DNA of 64,000 nt from Streptomyces sp. NBC_00670. GTDB lineage: Bacteria > Actinomycetota > Actinomycetes > Streptomycetales > Streptomycetaceae. Shown here piece after piece: positions 54,409 through 64,000 of the stretch. Below the pieces are notes generated by a model. That model saw nothing but the letters and a program-made list of their open reading frames with translations. It ran no database searches and was not told the DNA's origin. The position numbers and the translations under genes were made by a program. The stretch spans positions 2,743,501 through 2,807,500 of the forward strand of contig NZ_CP109017.1 of assembly GCF_036226765.1 (NCBI RefSeq). The letters are read 5' to 3'. How positions within the stretch are numbered: position 1 is the stretch's first letter; each line of letters begins with the position of its first letter.

Positions 54409-55815
54409 TCAGAACAGCTTGCCCGGGTTCAGGATGCCCAGCGGGTCGAACACCTGCTTGATCCCGCGCTGCATCTCCACACCGACCGGGCCGAGTTCGC
54501 GGGCCAGCCACTCCTTCTTCAGTACGCCCACCCCGTGCTCCCCGGTGATCGTGCCGCCGAGGTCCAGGCCGAGCGCCATGATCTCGTCGAACGAGACGCG
54601 GGCCCGCCGCGTCTCGTCGGGGTCGGCGGCGTCGAAGCAGACCACGGGGTGGGTGTTGCCGTCGCCCGCGTGGGCGCAGACGCCGATGGTCAACCGGTGC
54701 CGTTCCGCGATGCGTTCGACGCCCTCGATCATGTCGCCGAGCCGGGAGCGGGGGACGCACACGTCGTCGATCATCGTCGTGCCGGTCGCCGCCTCCAGCG
54801 CGGGGAGCGCCATGCGCCGCGCCTGGAGCAGGAGTTCGGACTCGGCGGCGTCCTCAGCCGGTACGACGGCGGTGGCGCCCGCCGCCTCGCACAGCGCGCC
54901 GACGGCGGCGAGGTCGGCCGCCGGGTCGGGGGTGTCGAACGCGGCGAGCAGCAGCGCGCGCGTCGACTCGGGCAGGCCCATGCGGGTCATCGCGTTGACC
55001 GCCCGGACCGTCGTGGCGTCCATCAGTTCGAGGAGGGACGGGACGTGCCCGCTCTCCATGATCCGGCACACGGCGTCGCTCGCGGTGGCCGAGGAGGGGA
55101 ACTCGGCGGCGAGCGCGAGTTGCTCCGGCGGCTTCGGCTTCAGCGCCAGCACGGCCCGTACGACGACGCCGAGCGAGCCCTCGGAGCCGACGAAGAGGCG
55201 GGTGAGGTCGTAGCCGGCGACGCCCTTCGCGGTGCGGCGGCCGGTGTGCAGCAGGCGGCCGTCGGCGAGGACGACGTCCAGGCCGAGGACGTACTCGGCG
55301 GTCACGCCGTACTTGACGCAGCACAGGCCCCCGGAGGCGGTGCCGATGTTGCCGCCGATGGTGCAGCTCTCCCAGCTGGAGGGGTCCGGGGGGTAGTGGA
55401 GGCCGTGGGCGGCGACCGCGCGGGAGAGGGCGGCGTTGACGACGCCGGGTTCGACGACGGCGATGCGGTCGACGGGGTCGATCTCCAGGATGCGGTCCAT
55501 CCGGACGAGTGACAGGACGAGGCAGCCGTCGGTGGCGTTGGCTCCGCCGGAGAGGCCGGTGCGGGCGCCCTGCGGGACGACGGGGATGCGGAGGTCGGTG
55601 GCGGTGCGCAGGGTGTGCTGGACCTGTTCGACGGTGCGGGGGAGGACGACGGCGGCGGGGGTGCCGGAGGGGCAGAAGCTCGCCATGTCGTGGGCGTAGG
55701 TGGCTGTGATGTCGGGGTCGGTGAGGATCGCGTCCGGGGGGAGGGTGGTTCGGAGGCGGGTGAGGAGGGTGGTGGTGGGTGTCGCTGCGTCGGGGCGTGC
55801 GTCGGTGCGGCTCAT
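54409..55815 (-). CDS. FAD-linked oxidase (glycolate oxidase GlcD-like)
   Basis: 468 residues. FAD_binding_4 domain: RTVEQVQHTLRTATDLRIPV, VPQGARTGLSGGANATDGCL (the loop binding the FAD pyrophosphate), SWESCTIGGNIGTASGGLCC, KYGVTAEYVLGLDVVLADG. The C-terminal cap has CAHAGDGNTHPVVCFDAADP with metal-type His and GTITGEHGVGVLKKEWL. It oxidises a 2-hydroxy acid such as glycolate or D-lactate. Partner subunits GlcE/GlcF are not in the window. It has tandem repeats in its upstream region. Confidence 0.92.
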   Translation of the reverse strand: MSRTDARPDAATPTTTLLTRLRTTLPPDAILTDPDITATYAHDMASFCPSGTPAAVVLPRTVEQVQHTLRTATDLRIPVVPQGARTGLSGGANATDGCLVLSLVRMDRILEIDPVDRIAVVEPGVVNAALSRAVAAHGLHYPPDPSSWESCTIGGNIGTASGGLCCVKYGVTAEYVLGLDVVLADGRLLHTGRRTAKGVAGYDLTRLFVGSEGSLGVVVRAVLALKPKPPEQLALAAEFPSSATASDAVCRIMESGHVPSLLELMDATTVRAVNAMTRMGLPESTRALLLAAFDTPDPAADLAAVGALCEAAGATAVVPAEDAAESELLLQARRMALPALEAATGTTMIDDVCVPRSRLGDMIEGVERIAERHRLTIGVCAHAGDGNTHPVVCFDAADPDETRRARVSFDEIMALGLDLGGTITGEHGVGVLKKEWLARELGPVGVEMQRGIKQVFDPLGILNPGKLF

Positions 55816-55880
55816 GATCCGAGCGTGGCATTGGTGGGGTGGGGGTGTGAACCCCGCTGGGTGGGAGTTCGCGTCGGATG

Positions 55881-55992
55881 TTTTCGCCCCCGCCGCCCCT
55901 ACCCTTCCCATCCCTTCAAGGGGCTCCGCCCCTTGGACCCCGGGGGTGCGTTGTCGAGTGCGGGTGGGTGGGGGTGCGCCGCGCAGTTCCCC
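55881..55992 (+). repeat. Dispersed intergenic repeat, copy F
   Basis: TTTTCGCCCCCGCCGCCCCT, CAAGGGGCTCCGCCCCTTG hairpin, then a G-rich tract and GCGCAGTTCCCC, running directly into the 68-bp array at 55993. Confidence 0.88.
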
Positions 55993-56213
55993 GCGCCCCT
56001 GACGGGGCACGGATAGCTGCTCGCGCACCCGCGGCGGAGCCGCGCAAAAGACACAGTCCCGCGCCCCTGACGGGGCACGGATAGCTGCTCGCGCACCCGC
56101 GGCGGAGCCGCGCAAAAGACACAGCCCCGCGCCCCTGACGGGGCACGGATAGCTGCTCGCGCACCCGCGGCGGAGCCGCGCAAAAGACACAGCCCCGCGC
56201 CCCTGACGGGCGC
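55993..56213. repeat. Tandem array, three 68-bp units plus part
   Basis: Units begin GCGCCCCTGACGGGGCACGG at 55993, 56061, 56129 and 56197 (partial), spaced 68 bp and almost identical. Each has a GCGGC/GCCGC hairpin and a TTTTGCGCGG-type end on the reverse strand. The reverse complement is clearly related to the 69-bp units at 22701. It stops 4 bp before the Lrp stop codon. Confidence 0.92.
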
Positions 56214-56216
56214 CCC

Positions 56217-57960
<1,744 letters not shown>

Positions 57961-58009
57961 CCCGTTGACGACGGGTGACGAGGGGCTCGGTTCCGGCGGC
58001 TGGAAGGGT

Positions 58010-58801
58010 TCAGCAGCTGGGGACCGAGCCCTTGCCCTTCTCCAGGGCGACGAGTGCGGAGACCGCGCCCTTGAGGGTGGTGACCGGGATCAGCCGCAGC
58101 CCCTTGGGGAGGTCGGCGCTCGCGTCGGAGCACTCGGCCTTCGGCACCAGGAAGACGGTGGCACCGTCGCGCCGGGCGGCCTGCGTCTTGAGGCCGACTC
58201 CGCCGACGGGGCCGACCTTGCCGTCGGCGTCGATCGTGCCCGTACCGGCGATGGTGCGGCCGCCGGTGAGGTCGCCGCCGCTGCCGTCGCCGTCGAGTTT
58301 GTCGATGATGCCGAGGGTGAAGAGCAGTCCGGCGCTGGGGCCGCCGACGTCGGCGAGTTTCAGCGTGACGTCGACGTCCGAGGCGGACTTGCCCAGGTGG
58401 GCGAGGGCCGCCTTGGTGGCGTCGTCCTGGGACTCCTTCATCTCGGCGGTGTTGTGCTGCTCGATCTCCTTGATGTTGTCGCCGCTGGGGTAGACCGAGT
58501 CGCGCGGCATGACCGCCTGGTCGGTGCGGAACCAGCCGTCGAGCACGTCGCCGAGCGAGATGTGCGCGTCGGGGCCGGTCGCCTCGATCGTCGTCATCCT
58601 CAGCTGCCCGGTGGTGCGGCGGGTGGGGGCCCCGGTGATGGTGATGACCGGGTCGCCCTTGTTCTCGCCGAGGACGTTCGCGGTCATCCCGGGCTGCGCC
58701 AGGGAGAACGGCAGCGGCGCGAGGCCCGCCGTGGCGAGCAGGGCCACGACGGGCAGGGCACAGACGGCGAGGGCCCGGGGGCGTGTGAGGCGAGAGAGCA
58801 C
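58010..58801 (-). CDS. Membrane-anchored S16 (Lon-C-like) peptidase without PDZ domain
   Basis: 263 residues. An N-terminal membrane segment (LAVCALPVVALLATAGLAPL). Residues 40-130 match the head of YlbL-type proteins (VITITGAPTRRTTGQLRMTT, DAHISLGDVLDGWFRTDQAV). The S16 domain has ADVGGPSAGLLFTLGIID with the catalytic Ser and GGVGLKTQAARRDGATVFL with the catalytic Lys. In other YlbL-like proteins a PDZ domain sits between these parts; none is visible here. It probably acts outside the membrane. It follows hppD convergently. Confidence 0.85.
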   Translation of the reverse strand: MLSRLTRPRALAVCALPVVALLATAGLAPLPFSLAQPGMTANVLGENKGDPVITITGAPTRRTTGQLRMTTIEATGPDAHISLGDVLDGWFRTDQAVMPRDSVYPSGDNIKEIEQHNTAEMKESQDDATKAALAHLGKSASDVDVTLKLADVGGPSAGLLFTLGIIDKLDGDGSGGDLTGGRTIAGTGTIDADGKVGPVGGVGLKTQAARRDGATVFLVPKAECSDASADLPKGLRLIPVTTLKGAVSALVALEKGKGSVPSC

Positions 58802-58870
58802 GGAGTCAATCTAACGTGACGCCGGCGGACGACCGTCCGGCCTTCCCCCCCCCCCGGCATCCGGAGCGCC

Positions 58871-59512
58871 TCAGCGCAGGGCTTCGGCGACCTCGCGGGC
58901 GGCGTCGACGACGCGGGCGCCGACGCGCTCGGGGACCGCGTCCGCGAGCATGACCACGCCGACGCTGCCCTCGACGCCGGTGACCCCGATCAGCGGGGCC
59001 GCGGCCCCGCTCGCCCCGGCCTCCAGTTCGCCGTGGGTGAGGGTGTAGCCGGGGTCGTCGGGCGGGGTGCGGCGGGCGGCGAGTATGGCGCGGCCGGCGG
59101 CGCCGCGATCGAGGGGGTGCCGGAAGCCGGCGCGGTAGGCGACGTGGTAGTCGGTCCAGGTCGGCTCGACGACGGCGACGGCCAGTGCCTCCGTGCCGTC
59201 GACGAGGGTGAGGTGGGCGGTGGCGCCGATGTCCTCGGCGAGCGCGCGGAGCGCGGGCAGCGCGGCCTCCCGTACGAGCGGGTGCACCTGGCGGCCCAGG
59301 CGCAGCACGCCGAGGCCGACGCGGGCGCGGCCGCCGAGGTCGCGGCGGACGAGGGAGTGCTGTTCGAGGGTGGCGAGCAGCCGGTACACCACGGTCCGGT
59401 TGACGCCCAGTTTGGTGGAGAGTTCGGTGACGGTCAGCCCGTGGTCGGTGTCGGCGAGCAGTTTCAGGACCTTCAGGCCCCGATCGAGCGTCTGGGATGT
59501 CTCCGCGGTCAC
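58871..59512 (-). CDS. IclR-family regulator, HpdR-like
   Basis: 213 residues from the GTG at 59512 (GAAGGAG upstream). N-terminal HTH: TLDRGLKVLKLLADTDHGLT, VTELSTKLGVNRTVVYRLLA, TLEQHSLVRRD. The effector domain carries RALAEDIGATAHLTLVDGTE, YHVAYRAGFRHPLDRGAAGR and a shortened C-terminus. In S. coelicolor, HpdR of this family controls the hppD gene; the closeness to hppD here supports the same role. No sequence comparison was possible. Confidence 0.88.
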   Translation of the reverse strand: MTAETSQTLDRGLKVLKLLADTDHGLTVTELSTKLGVNRTVVYRLLATLEQHSLVRRDLGGRARVGLGVLRLGRQVHPLVREAALPALRALAEDIGATAHLTLVDGTEALAVAVVEPTWTDYHVAYRAGFRHPLDRGAAGRAILAARRTPPDDPGYTLTHGELEAGASGAAAPLIGVTGVEGSVGVVMLADAVPERVGARVVDAAREVAEALR

Positions 59513-59828
59513 GACGCCCACTCCTTCAGTGGTGAGGTCGGCGGGCCTCCGCGCCGGCGGATGCGTCACCGATGTCCCGTCAGTGGCGCGCGTGAAGGCC
59601 GCCGATCGGCCGGCGGCCCGGTGGTTCCGGACCTCGAGTCGCTTCACGGCTGCGCTCCGCGGCGGCACTGCCACGGGGCGTGTGCGTAGCGGGACAGTAG
59701 CGAAGCGAGTTCGCTGAGCGGAAGCCTCCGTCCAGAATCCGGGCAGGGGCGGGTGGAGACGGGCGGTTTTTGCCCGCATATGAACGGTCCACAGGGCCCA
59801 CCACCCTAGGGCGCACGCCCGGGCCGGG
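59513..59828. other. Intergenic region upstream of the IclR gene
   Basis: No gene is seen in about 316 bases. It contains the promoter of the IclR gene and the 3' flank of the helicase gene. A small GGGCG/CGCCC hairpin near 59804-59818 may end the helicase transcript. Nothing else stood out. Confidence 0.4.
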
Positions 59829-61664
59829 CTACTTCATGCGGGTCGCCCATTCGCGGACCTTGGTGATGCGTTGGGTCAGCTGGCCGGCCGTGCATTCCGC
59901 GCTGGGCGGGCCGCCGCAGACGCGGCGCAGTTCCGTGTGGATGACACCATGCGGCTTCCCGCTCTGGTGGGCGTAGGCGCCGACCAGTCCGTTCAGCTGC
60001 TTGCGCAGCTCCAGCAGCTCCTTGTGGGTGACCACGGGCCGCCGCTCCGCCGGCATCTCCAGCAGATCCGCCTCCTCGGCCGGCTTCTTCCGGCTGTGCG
60101 CGATCTGCCGTGCCTGCCGCTTCTGCAGCAGCAGTTCCACCTGGTCGGGTTCGAGCAGCCCGGGGATGCCGAGGTAGTCCTGCTCCTCCTCGCTGCCGGG
60201 ATGCGCCTGCATCCCGAACTCCGCCCCGTTGTAGGTGACCCGGTCGAACACCGCGTCGGACTCCAGCGCCTCGAACGGCAGCATGTCCTGTTCGCCGGTG
60301 TCCTCGTCCTGCTCCCGGTTGGCCTCGTCCATCTCCTTCTCGGACTCGGCGTACGGGTCCTCCTCACCGTGCTTCTTCGGCTTGTCGAGGACGTGGTCGC
60401 GCTCGCGCTCCATCTCGTTCGCGAAGGAGAGCAGGTCCGGCACGGTCGGCAGGAAGACGGACGCGGTCTCGCCGCGCCGCCGGGACCGTACGAAACGGCC
60501 GACGGCCTGGGCGAAGAAGAGCGGCGTCGAGATCGTCGTCGCGTACACGCCGACGGCGAGCCGGGGCACGTCGACGCCCTCGGACACCATGCGGACGGCG
60601 ACCATCCACCGGTCGTCGCCGTGGCTGAACTCGTCGATGCGGTCGGAGGCGCCGCCGTCGTCGGAGAGGACGAGGGTCGCCTTGTGGCCGGTGATCTCGC
60701 GGATGAGTTTGGCGTACGCGCGCGCGGAGTCCTGGTCGGAGGCGATGACGAGCGCGCCGGCGTCCGGGATGCCCTTGCGGACCTCGGTGAGCCGCTGGTC
60801 GGCGGCGCGCAGCACGCTCGGCATCCATTCGCCGCGCGGGTCGAGCGCGGTGCGCCAGGCCTGGCTGATCGCGTCCTTGGTCATCGGCTCGCCGAGCCGG
60901 GCCTCGATCTCGTCGCCCGCCTTGGTGCGCCAGCGCATGTTGCCGCTGTAGGAGAGGAAGATGACGGGGCGGACGACGCCGTCGGCGAGCGCGTTGCCGT
61001 AGCCGTAGGTGTAGTCGGCGGCCGAGCGCCGGATGCCGTCCTGCCCCTCCTCGTACGCGACGAAGGGGATCGGGTTGGTGTCGGAGCGGAACGGCGTACC
61101 GGTGAGCGCGAGCCGGCGCGTGGCCGGTTCGAACGCCTCCAGGCAGGCCTCGCCCCAGGACTTGGAGTCACCGGCGTGGTGGATCTCGTCGAGGATGACG
61201 AGCGTCTTGCGCTGCTCGACCCGGTTGCGGTGCAGCATCGGCCGTACGCCGACGCCCGCGTACGTGATGGCGACGCCGTCGTACTCCCGGCCGAGCGGGC
61301 CCGCGCTGTACTCGGGGTCGAGCTTGATGCCTATGCGTGCGGCGGCCTCGGCCCACTGCTTCTTCAGGTGCTCGGTGGGCGCGACGACGGTGACCTGCTG
61401 CACGACGTGGTGGTGCAGCAGCCAGGAGGCGAGGGTGAGCGCGAAGGTGGTCTTGCCGGCGCCGGGGGTGGCGACGGCGAGGAAGTCGCGCGGCTGCTCC
61501 TGGATGTACCTGTCCATCGCCCCCTGCTGCCAGGCCCGCAGCTTGCCGGCGGTACCCCAGGGGGCACGGCCGGGAAAGGCGGGCGAGAGGTGGTGCGAGG
61601 AGGAGGCTGCGGGGGCGGCGGGGGTAGTAGTCACGGTCTCCGGGGCGGGGTCGGGCGCGGGCAC
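59829..61664 (-). CDS. DEAD/DEAH-box superfamily 2 helicase
   Basis: 611 residues; the start is uncertain (GTG 61664 or GTG 61634 with GGAG three bases before). Helicase motifs: VATPGAGKTTFALTLASWLL (Walker A), VTVVAPTEHLKKQWAE (Ia), KTLVILDEIHHAGDSKSWGE (Walker B, DEIH), RRLALTGTPFRSDTNPIPFV (III), DDRWMVAVRMVSEGVDVPRL (V) and FAQAVGRFVRSRRRGETASV (VI). The C-terminal 180 residues are charged and have no known domain. Its partner and role are unknown; related proteins occur widely in Streptomyces. Confidence 0.92.
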   Translation of the reverse strand: MPAPDPAPETVTTTPAAPAASSSHHLSPAFPGRAPWGTAGKLRAWQQGAMDRYIQEQPRDFLAVATPGAGKTTFALTLASWLLHHHVVQQVTVVAPTEHLKKQWAEAAARIGIKLDPEYSAGPLGREYDGVAITYAGVGVRPMLHRNRVEQRKTLVILDEIHHAGDSKSWGEACLEAFEPATRRLALTGTPFRSDTNPIPFVAYEEGQDGIRRSAADYTYGYGNALADGVVRPVIFLSYSGNMRWRTKAGDEIEARLGEPMTKDAISQAWRTALDPRGEWMPSVLRAADQRLTEVRKGIPDAGALVIASDQDSARAYAKLIREITGHKATLVLSDDGGASDRIDEFSHGDDRWMVAVRMVSEGVDVPRLAVGVYATTISTPLFFAQAVGRFVRSRRRGETASVFLPTVPDLLSFANEMERERDHVLDKPKKHGEEDPYAESEKEMDEANREQDEDTGEQDMLPFEALESDAVFDRVTYNGAEFGMQAHPGSEEEQDYLGIPGLLEPDQVELLLQKRQARQIAHSRKKPAEEADLLEMPAERRPVVTHKELLELRKQLNGLVGAYAHQSGKPHGVIHTELRRVCGGPPSAECTAGQLTQRITKVREWATRMK

Positions 61665-61766
61665 GGCAACCGGGCCACCCTACCGGGGACGTGGCCCGGT
61701 CCCCCGGCCGACGGTGCGGCCTCCCCTGCGACTGCGACACGCGTCACAGGAGTGGCCACGGCGGTC

Positions 61767-62135
61767 TCAACGTGCGAACTGCGGCAACTGAGCAGCGATC
61801 TTGGGTACGTCCAGGGCACCCTGCGACACGTCCAGCACGAACCGCTCGGCTTCGTCCACGTCGAAGTCCGGGTCCAGTGGATGTTCGTTCATGTGGAGGA
61901 AGACCCACGTCGCGTACCAGGCGGTGCGTTTGTTCCCGTCCACAAGGGCATGGTTGCGGGCGAGGGACTCCATCAGGGCGGCGGCCTTCTGCCACACGTC
62001 CGGGTAGGCGTCCTGGCCGAAGACACTCGACTGGGGACGCGCCAGGGCGGAGTCCAGGAGCCCGTAGTCGCGCACCTCGGCGGCCCCGAGCCGCTTCGAG
62101 AGGTTCAGCAGCTCGGGGAGCGTGAGGTAGTGCAT
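61767..62135 (-). CDS. doc: Doc-type Fic toxin
   Basis: 122 residues. The Fic/Doc motif is NHALVDGNKRTAWYATWVFL (HxxxDGNK[RT]xxx). Family Doc toxins phosphorylate EF-Tu and stop translation. The ATG (62135) overlaps the antitoxin TGA in a TGATG arrangement, so the two are translationally coupled, antitoxin first. The length (about 125) is typical. Confidence 0.92.
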   Translation of the reverse strand: MHYLTLPELLNLSKRLGAAEVRDYGLLDSALARPQSSVFGQDAYPDVWQKAAALMESLARNHALVDGNKRTAWYATWVFLHMNEHPLDPDFDVDEAERFVLDVSQGALDVPKIAAQLPQFAR

Positions 62136-62332
62136 CAGGCGAGCCTCCGGTTCAGCTCGACGCTGGCCTGGAGTACGTGGTCGGCGGCCTCGTTGAACAG
62201 CCGTGAGTGCTCGTTGATGGCCGCGATCACCGCATCGTGAGCGAACGTCTGCATACTGCGCCCCTCGGCCGCCGCGCGTTCGCGGAGGGCGTCGAGTTCT
62301 TCGTCGGTGAAGCGAAGGTTCAGTCCAGCCAT
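62135..62332 (-). CDS. Antitoxin of Doc, ribbon-helix-helix-like
   Basis: 65 residues. LNLRFTDEELDALRERAAAE, then GRSMQTFAHDAVIAAINEHS reads like a ribbon-helix-helix repressor (MetJ/CopG type), unlike classical Phd. The C-terminal tail (LFNEAADHVLQASVELNRR) likely binds the toxin. The start is ATG 62332, six bases after a TACCAT -10 box, so the message appears leaderless. It should bind the phased GGTACC sites in front of it. Confidence 0.88.
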   Translation of the reverse strand: MAGLNLRFTDEELDALRERAAAEGRSMQTFAHDAVIAAINEHSRLFNEAADHVLQASVELNRRLA

Positions 62333-62337
62333 GTCCG

Positions 62338-62366
62338 CATGGTACCGCGCGGTACCGCATGGTATC
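62338..62366. promoter_or_regulatory. Phased GGTAYC operator of the Doc pair
   Basis: GGTACC at 62341-62346 and 62351-62356 and GGTATC at 62361-62366 stand exactly 10 bp apart, one helical turn. The first two and the spacer make the perfect palindrome GGTACCGCGCGGTACC. A -10 TACCAT on the minus strand (62344-62339) overlaps the first site. The last site overlaps the MFS stop. Confidence 0.8.
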
Positions 62367-63843
62367 AGCGCAGCGGCACCCGCAACCGCCCCGCCACCCA
62401 CGCCCCCGCCAGGGCCACCGCCGCCATCGGCAGGAACACCGCGGCGAAGGCGGCCGGGTGGGCGCCGGTCGTCGTCGACTGCGCGGCCGTGTGGGCGACC
62501 GTGCCGCCGCCGAGCGCGGCGAAGGCCGCTCCCCCGGCGGCCAGCAGCAGCACGCTGCTCAGGCCGTCGGACATCTGCAGCGCCGCGCTGTTCGCGCCCG
62601 CCTCCTCGGGCGCGGACAGCTTCAGCAGCAGCACGCTGGTGGAGGAGATCACCAGCCCCATCCCGAAGCATCCGAACGCCCAGGCCACCGCCACCGTCCA
62701 GGCGGGCACGGCGTCGACGAGGACGCTCGGGGCGGTCGCGACGGCCGCCGCGACCAGCACCATCCCCGCCGTGACCAGCCGCTCCCGGTACCGCTCCAGA
62801 CGCGGCCGGGACTGCACCCACGAGCCGATCGCCCACGTCCCGCCGCCCGCCGCGAGCGAGAACCCGGCGAGCGTCGGGGAGAGACCCCGCTGGGTGACCA
62901 GCATCAACGGCACGAACGACTCGGCCGCCATGAAGGAGCCGGCCGCGACCCCGCGCAGCAGCACCACGGAGGGCAGTCCGCGGGCGGCCCGCCAGGTGCC
63001 GTGCGGCAGCAGTCCGCGCGCGGCCGGTACGAGCAGGGCGGCGCCGGCGAGGGCGGGCAGGAGCGAGAGCCACCGCAGGTCCTGCGCGGCGTACTGCAGC
63101 AGCCCGGCGCCGAGCGAGACGGCGAGGGCGAGCCGCAGCCGGCGCCGGTTGGACGCCCTGGACTCGGCCGCCGTCTGCGCCGCGTCCTCGGCCGGGCCGC
63201 CCGCCCGGCGGCGTATCTGCGGCAGGGCGAGCGCCAGCGGCAGGACCACCAGCACGGGTATCCCGACGAACACCCAGCGCCAGCCGAGCTGTTCGGTGAC
63301 CGCACCGGCGGCCAGCGGACCGACGATCGACGGCACCACCCATCCCGCCGCGAACGCCGCCATGATGGCCGGCCGCAACGGCTCCGGATACGCCCGCCCC
63401 ACCACCACGTACAGCGCGACGATCACCAGCCCGCCGCCGAGCCCCTGCACGGCCCGGCCCAGGATGAACGTCCACATCGCCCCGGCGGTCCCGGACAGCA
63501 GCAGCCCGGCCGCGAAGCCGGCGATGCCGGTGGTCAGCGGGCCGAGCGGACCGCGCCGGTCGGCCCACTGCCCGGCGAGCACCATGCCGAACAGGCTGGT
63601 GGTGAAGTACCCGGAGAACGCGAACGCGTACAGCGAGACCCCGTGCAGTTCCCGGGCGGCCACCGGCATCGCCGTCCCCACCGCCGTCGCCTCGAAGGCG
63701 ATCAGCAGGACGACGGAGACGATGCCGATGCTCAGCGCCCGGTACGGCCCGCTCAGCACGCCCTCGGCGGCGACGGGCGGGGGCGGCAGGGCGGTCGGTA
63801 CGGCGTCGGCGACATCGGTGTCGCGCGGGTCGAGGGCGCTCAT
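62365..63843 (-). CDS. MFS transporter, drug-exporter type
   Basis: 492 residues from ATG 63843; a TACTCT box ends seven bases before, so leaderless is likely. Fourteen or so membrane segments. Signatures: AVGTAMPVAARELHGVSLYA, GMVLAGQWADRRGPLGPLTT (loop 2-3 motif), GRAVQGLGGGLVIVALYVVV and AAGWVVPSIVGPLAAGAVTE (motif C-like). It resembles EmrB/QacA-type exporters. The stop overlaps the Doc operator. It may be unrelated to the toxin-antitoxin pair. Confidence 0.9.
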   Translation of the reverse strand: MSALDPRDTDVADAVPTALPPPPVAAEGVLSGPYRALSIGIVSVVLLIAFEATAVGTAMPVAARELHGVSLYAFAFSGYFTTSLFGMVLAGQWADRRGPLGPLTTGIAGFAAGLLLSGTAGAMWTFILGRAVQGLGGGLVIVALYVVVGRAYPEPLRPAIMAAFAAGWVVPSIVGPLAAGAVTEQLGWRWVFVGIPVLVVLPLALALPQIRRRAGGPAEDAAQTAAESRASNRRRLRLALAVSLGAGLLQYAAQDLRWLSLLPALAGAALLVPAARGLLPHGTWRAARGLPSVVLLRGVAAGSFMAAESFVPLMLVTQRGLSPTLAGFSLAAGGGTWAIGSWVQSRPRLERYRERLVTAGMVLVAAAVATAPSVLVDAVPAWTVAVAWAFGCFGMGLVISSTSVLLLKLSAPEEAGANSAALQMSDGLSSVLLLAAGGAAFAALGGGTVAHTAAQSTTTGAHPAAFAAVFLPMAAVALAGAWVAGRLRVPLR

Positions 63844-63930
63844 GCAGGCCAGAGTAAGGGGCGTCACTGACAATGACCCCTGTCGGAGGGCGGTGCTCCC
63901 CTCCGACCATGGTCCTAGTCCGACCCCGGG

Positions 63931-64000
63931 CCGTGTGCCCGAGTGGTTCAGGGATTCGCCTGCGCAGCATCCATCAGCGGACTCCGTCCGCGGGGAATCA
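63931..64000 (+). other. tRNA-like or structured RNA element, cut off by window end
   Basis: Starts CCGTGTGCCCGAGTGGTTCA, like a tRNA D arm (CCC GAGTGGTTCA GGG). No proper anticodon stem is found. Instead GATTC (63953-63957) can pair with GAATC (63994-63998), enclosing a CGGAC/GTCCG hairpin. It could be a tRNA pseudogene, a tRNA interrupted by another element, or another structured RNA. The T arm would lie beyond the window. Confidence 0.35.

Noticed and set aside
55993..56213. Second array as a CRISPR
   Set aside because: Same reason; the units are contiguous and nearly identical over their full 68 bp.
58845..58855. Poly-C run of eleven
   Set aside because: A homopolymer tract in a non-coding gap; possibly a sequencing weak point, no function suggested.

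Overview
The window reads as chromosomal DNA of a Streptomyces. GC is very high throughout. It carries lineage hallmarks: a SsgA-like protein, a WhiJ-type DUF5753/DUF397/anti-sigma ATPase triad, DasR-type dre operators at a PTS locus, the CysO/Mec/CysM cysteine route behind a short leader peptide, and a TTA codon in a toxin gene. From memory, the order PBP - bcp - rdgB - PTS - rph - cysM/cysO/mec - permease - DUF2017 - clpS - pncB/pncA - M6 protease - ssgG - glycolate oxidase - hppD resembles the SCO2897-SCO2936 part of S. coelicolor. I could not check this by alignment.

Layout. 1-6.3 kb is accessory and plasmid-like: a ParB-like protein running off the left edge, a winged-helix/Cys4 (HNH-like) protein, a coiled-coil HTH protein, the WhiJ-type triad with a 25-bp inverted-repeat operator, and a RepL-like replication protein with three palindromes phased at 20 bp upstream of it. 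6.3-20.9 kb is a mosaic of regulators and enzymes: a TetR pair, a PobA-like monooxygenase, an alpha/beta hydrolase, a 39-codon orphan peptide gene, a LysR/SnoaL/cupin module, PhzF, a CPBP protease, DUF2267 and Hsp20 (with a HAIR-like operator), and a GlxA-type AraC regulator. 21-27 kb holds a sugar-porter-like MFS gene, a DUF445 protein, an SGNH hydrolase and a DUF1707 protein. 27.4-32.5 kb holds a large bifunctional penicillin-binding protein, thiol peroxidase, a DUF3618 protein and a GroES-like protein.

32.7-34 kb is a second accessory island: two overlapping HNH endonuclease genes followed by an unusual class I tRNA gene with a UAG anticodon. Next come core functions: rdgB, a membrane-anchored PemK-like protein, an MBL hydrolase, the GlcNAc PTS pair (nagE2/nagF, divergent, with three dre sites), rph, the cysteine cluster (mec, leader peptide, cysO, cysM), an amino-acid permease, clpS, and NAD salvage (pncB, pncA). 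47-64 kb holds an M6 protease, two RDD proteins, a candidate injection-system deamidase toxin (51292-51993), ssgG, a FAD-linked oxidase, Lrp/hppD/IclR (tyrosine catabolism), a DEAD-like helicase, a Doc toxin-antitoxin pair with a striking operator, and an MFS exporter. The window ends in a tRNA-like sequence that is cut off.

A dispersed intergenic repeat of about 80-145 bp occurs at least six times. Two copies abut tandem arrays of related 68/69-bp units. The strongest candidates for something not yet described are the orphan CNF/CheD-like toxin with an AGNAAV...QR leader and a TTA codon, the HNH-HNH-tRNA(UAG) cassette, and the 39-residue peptide gene with its own ribosome binding site and terminator. 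Everything here was read by eye; family names are recognition, not search results.
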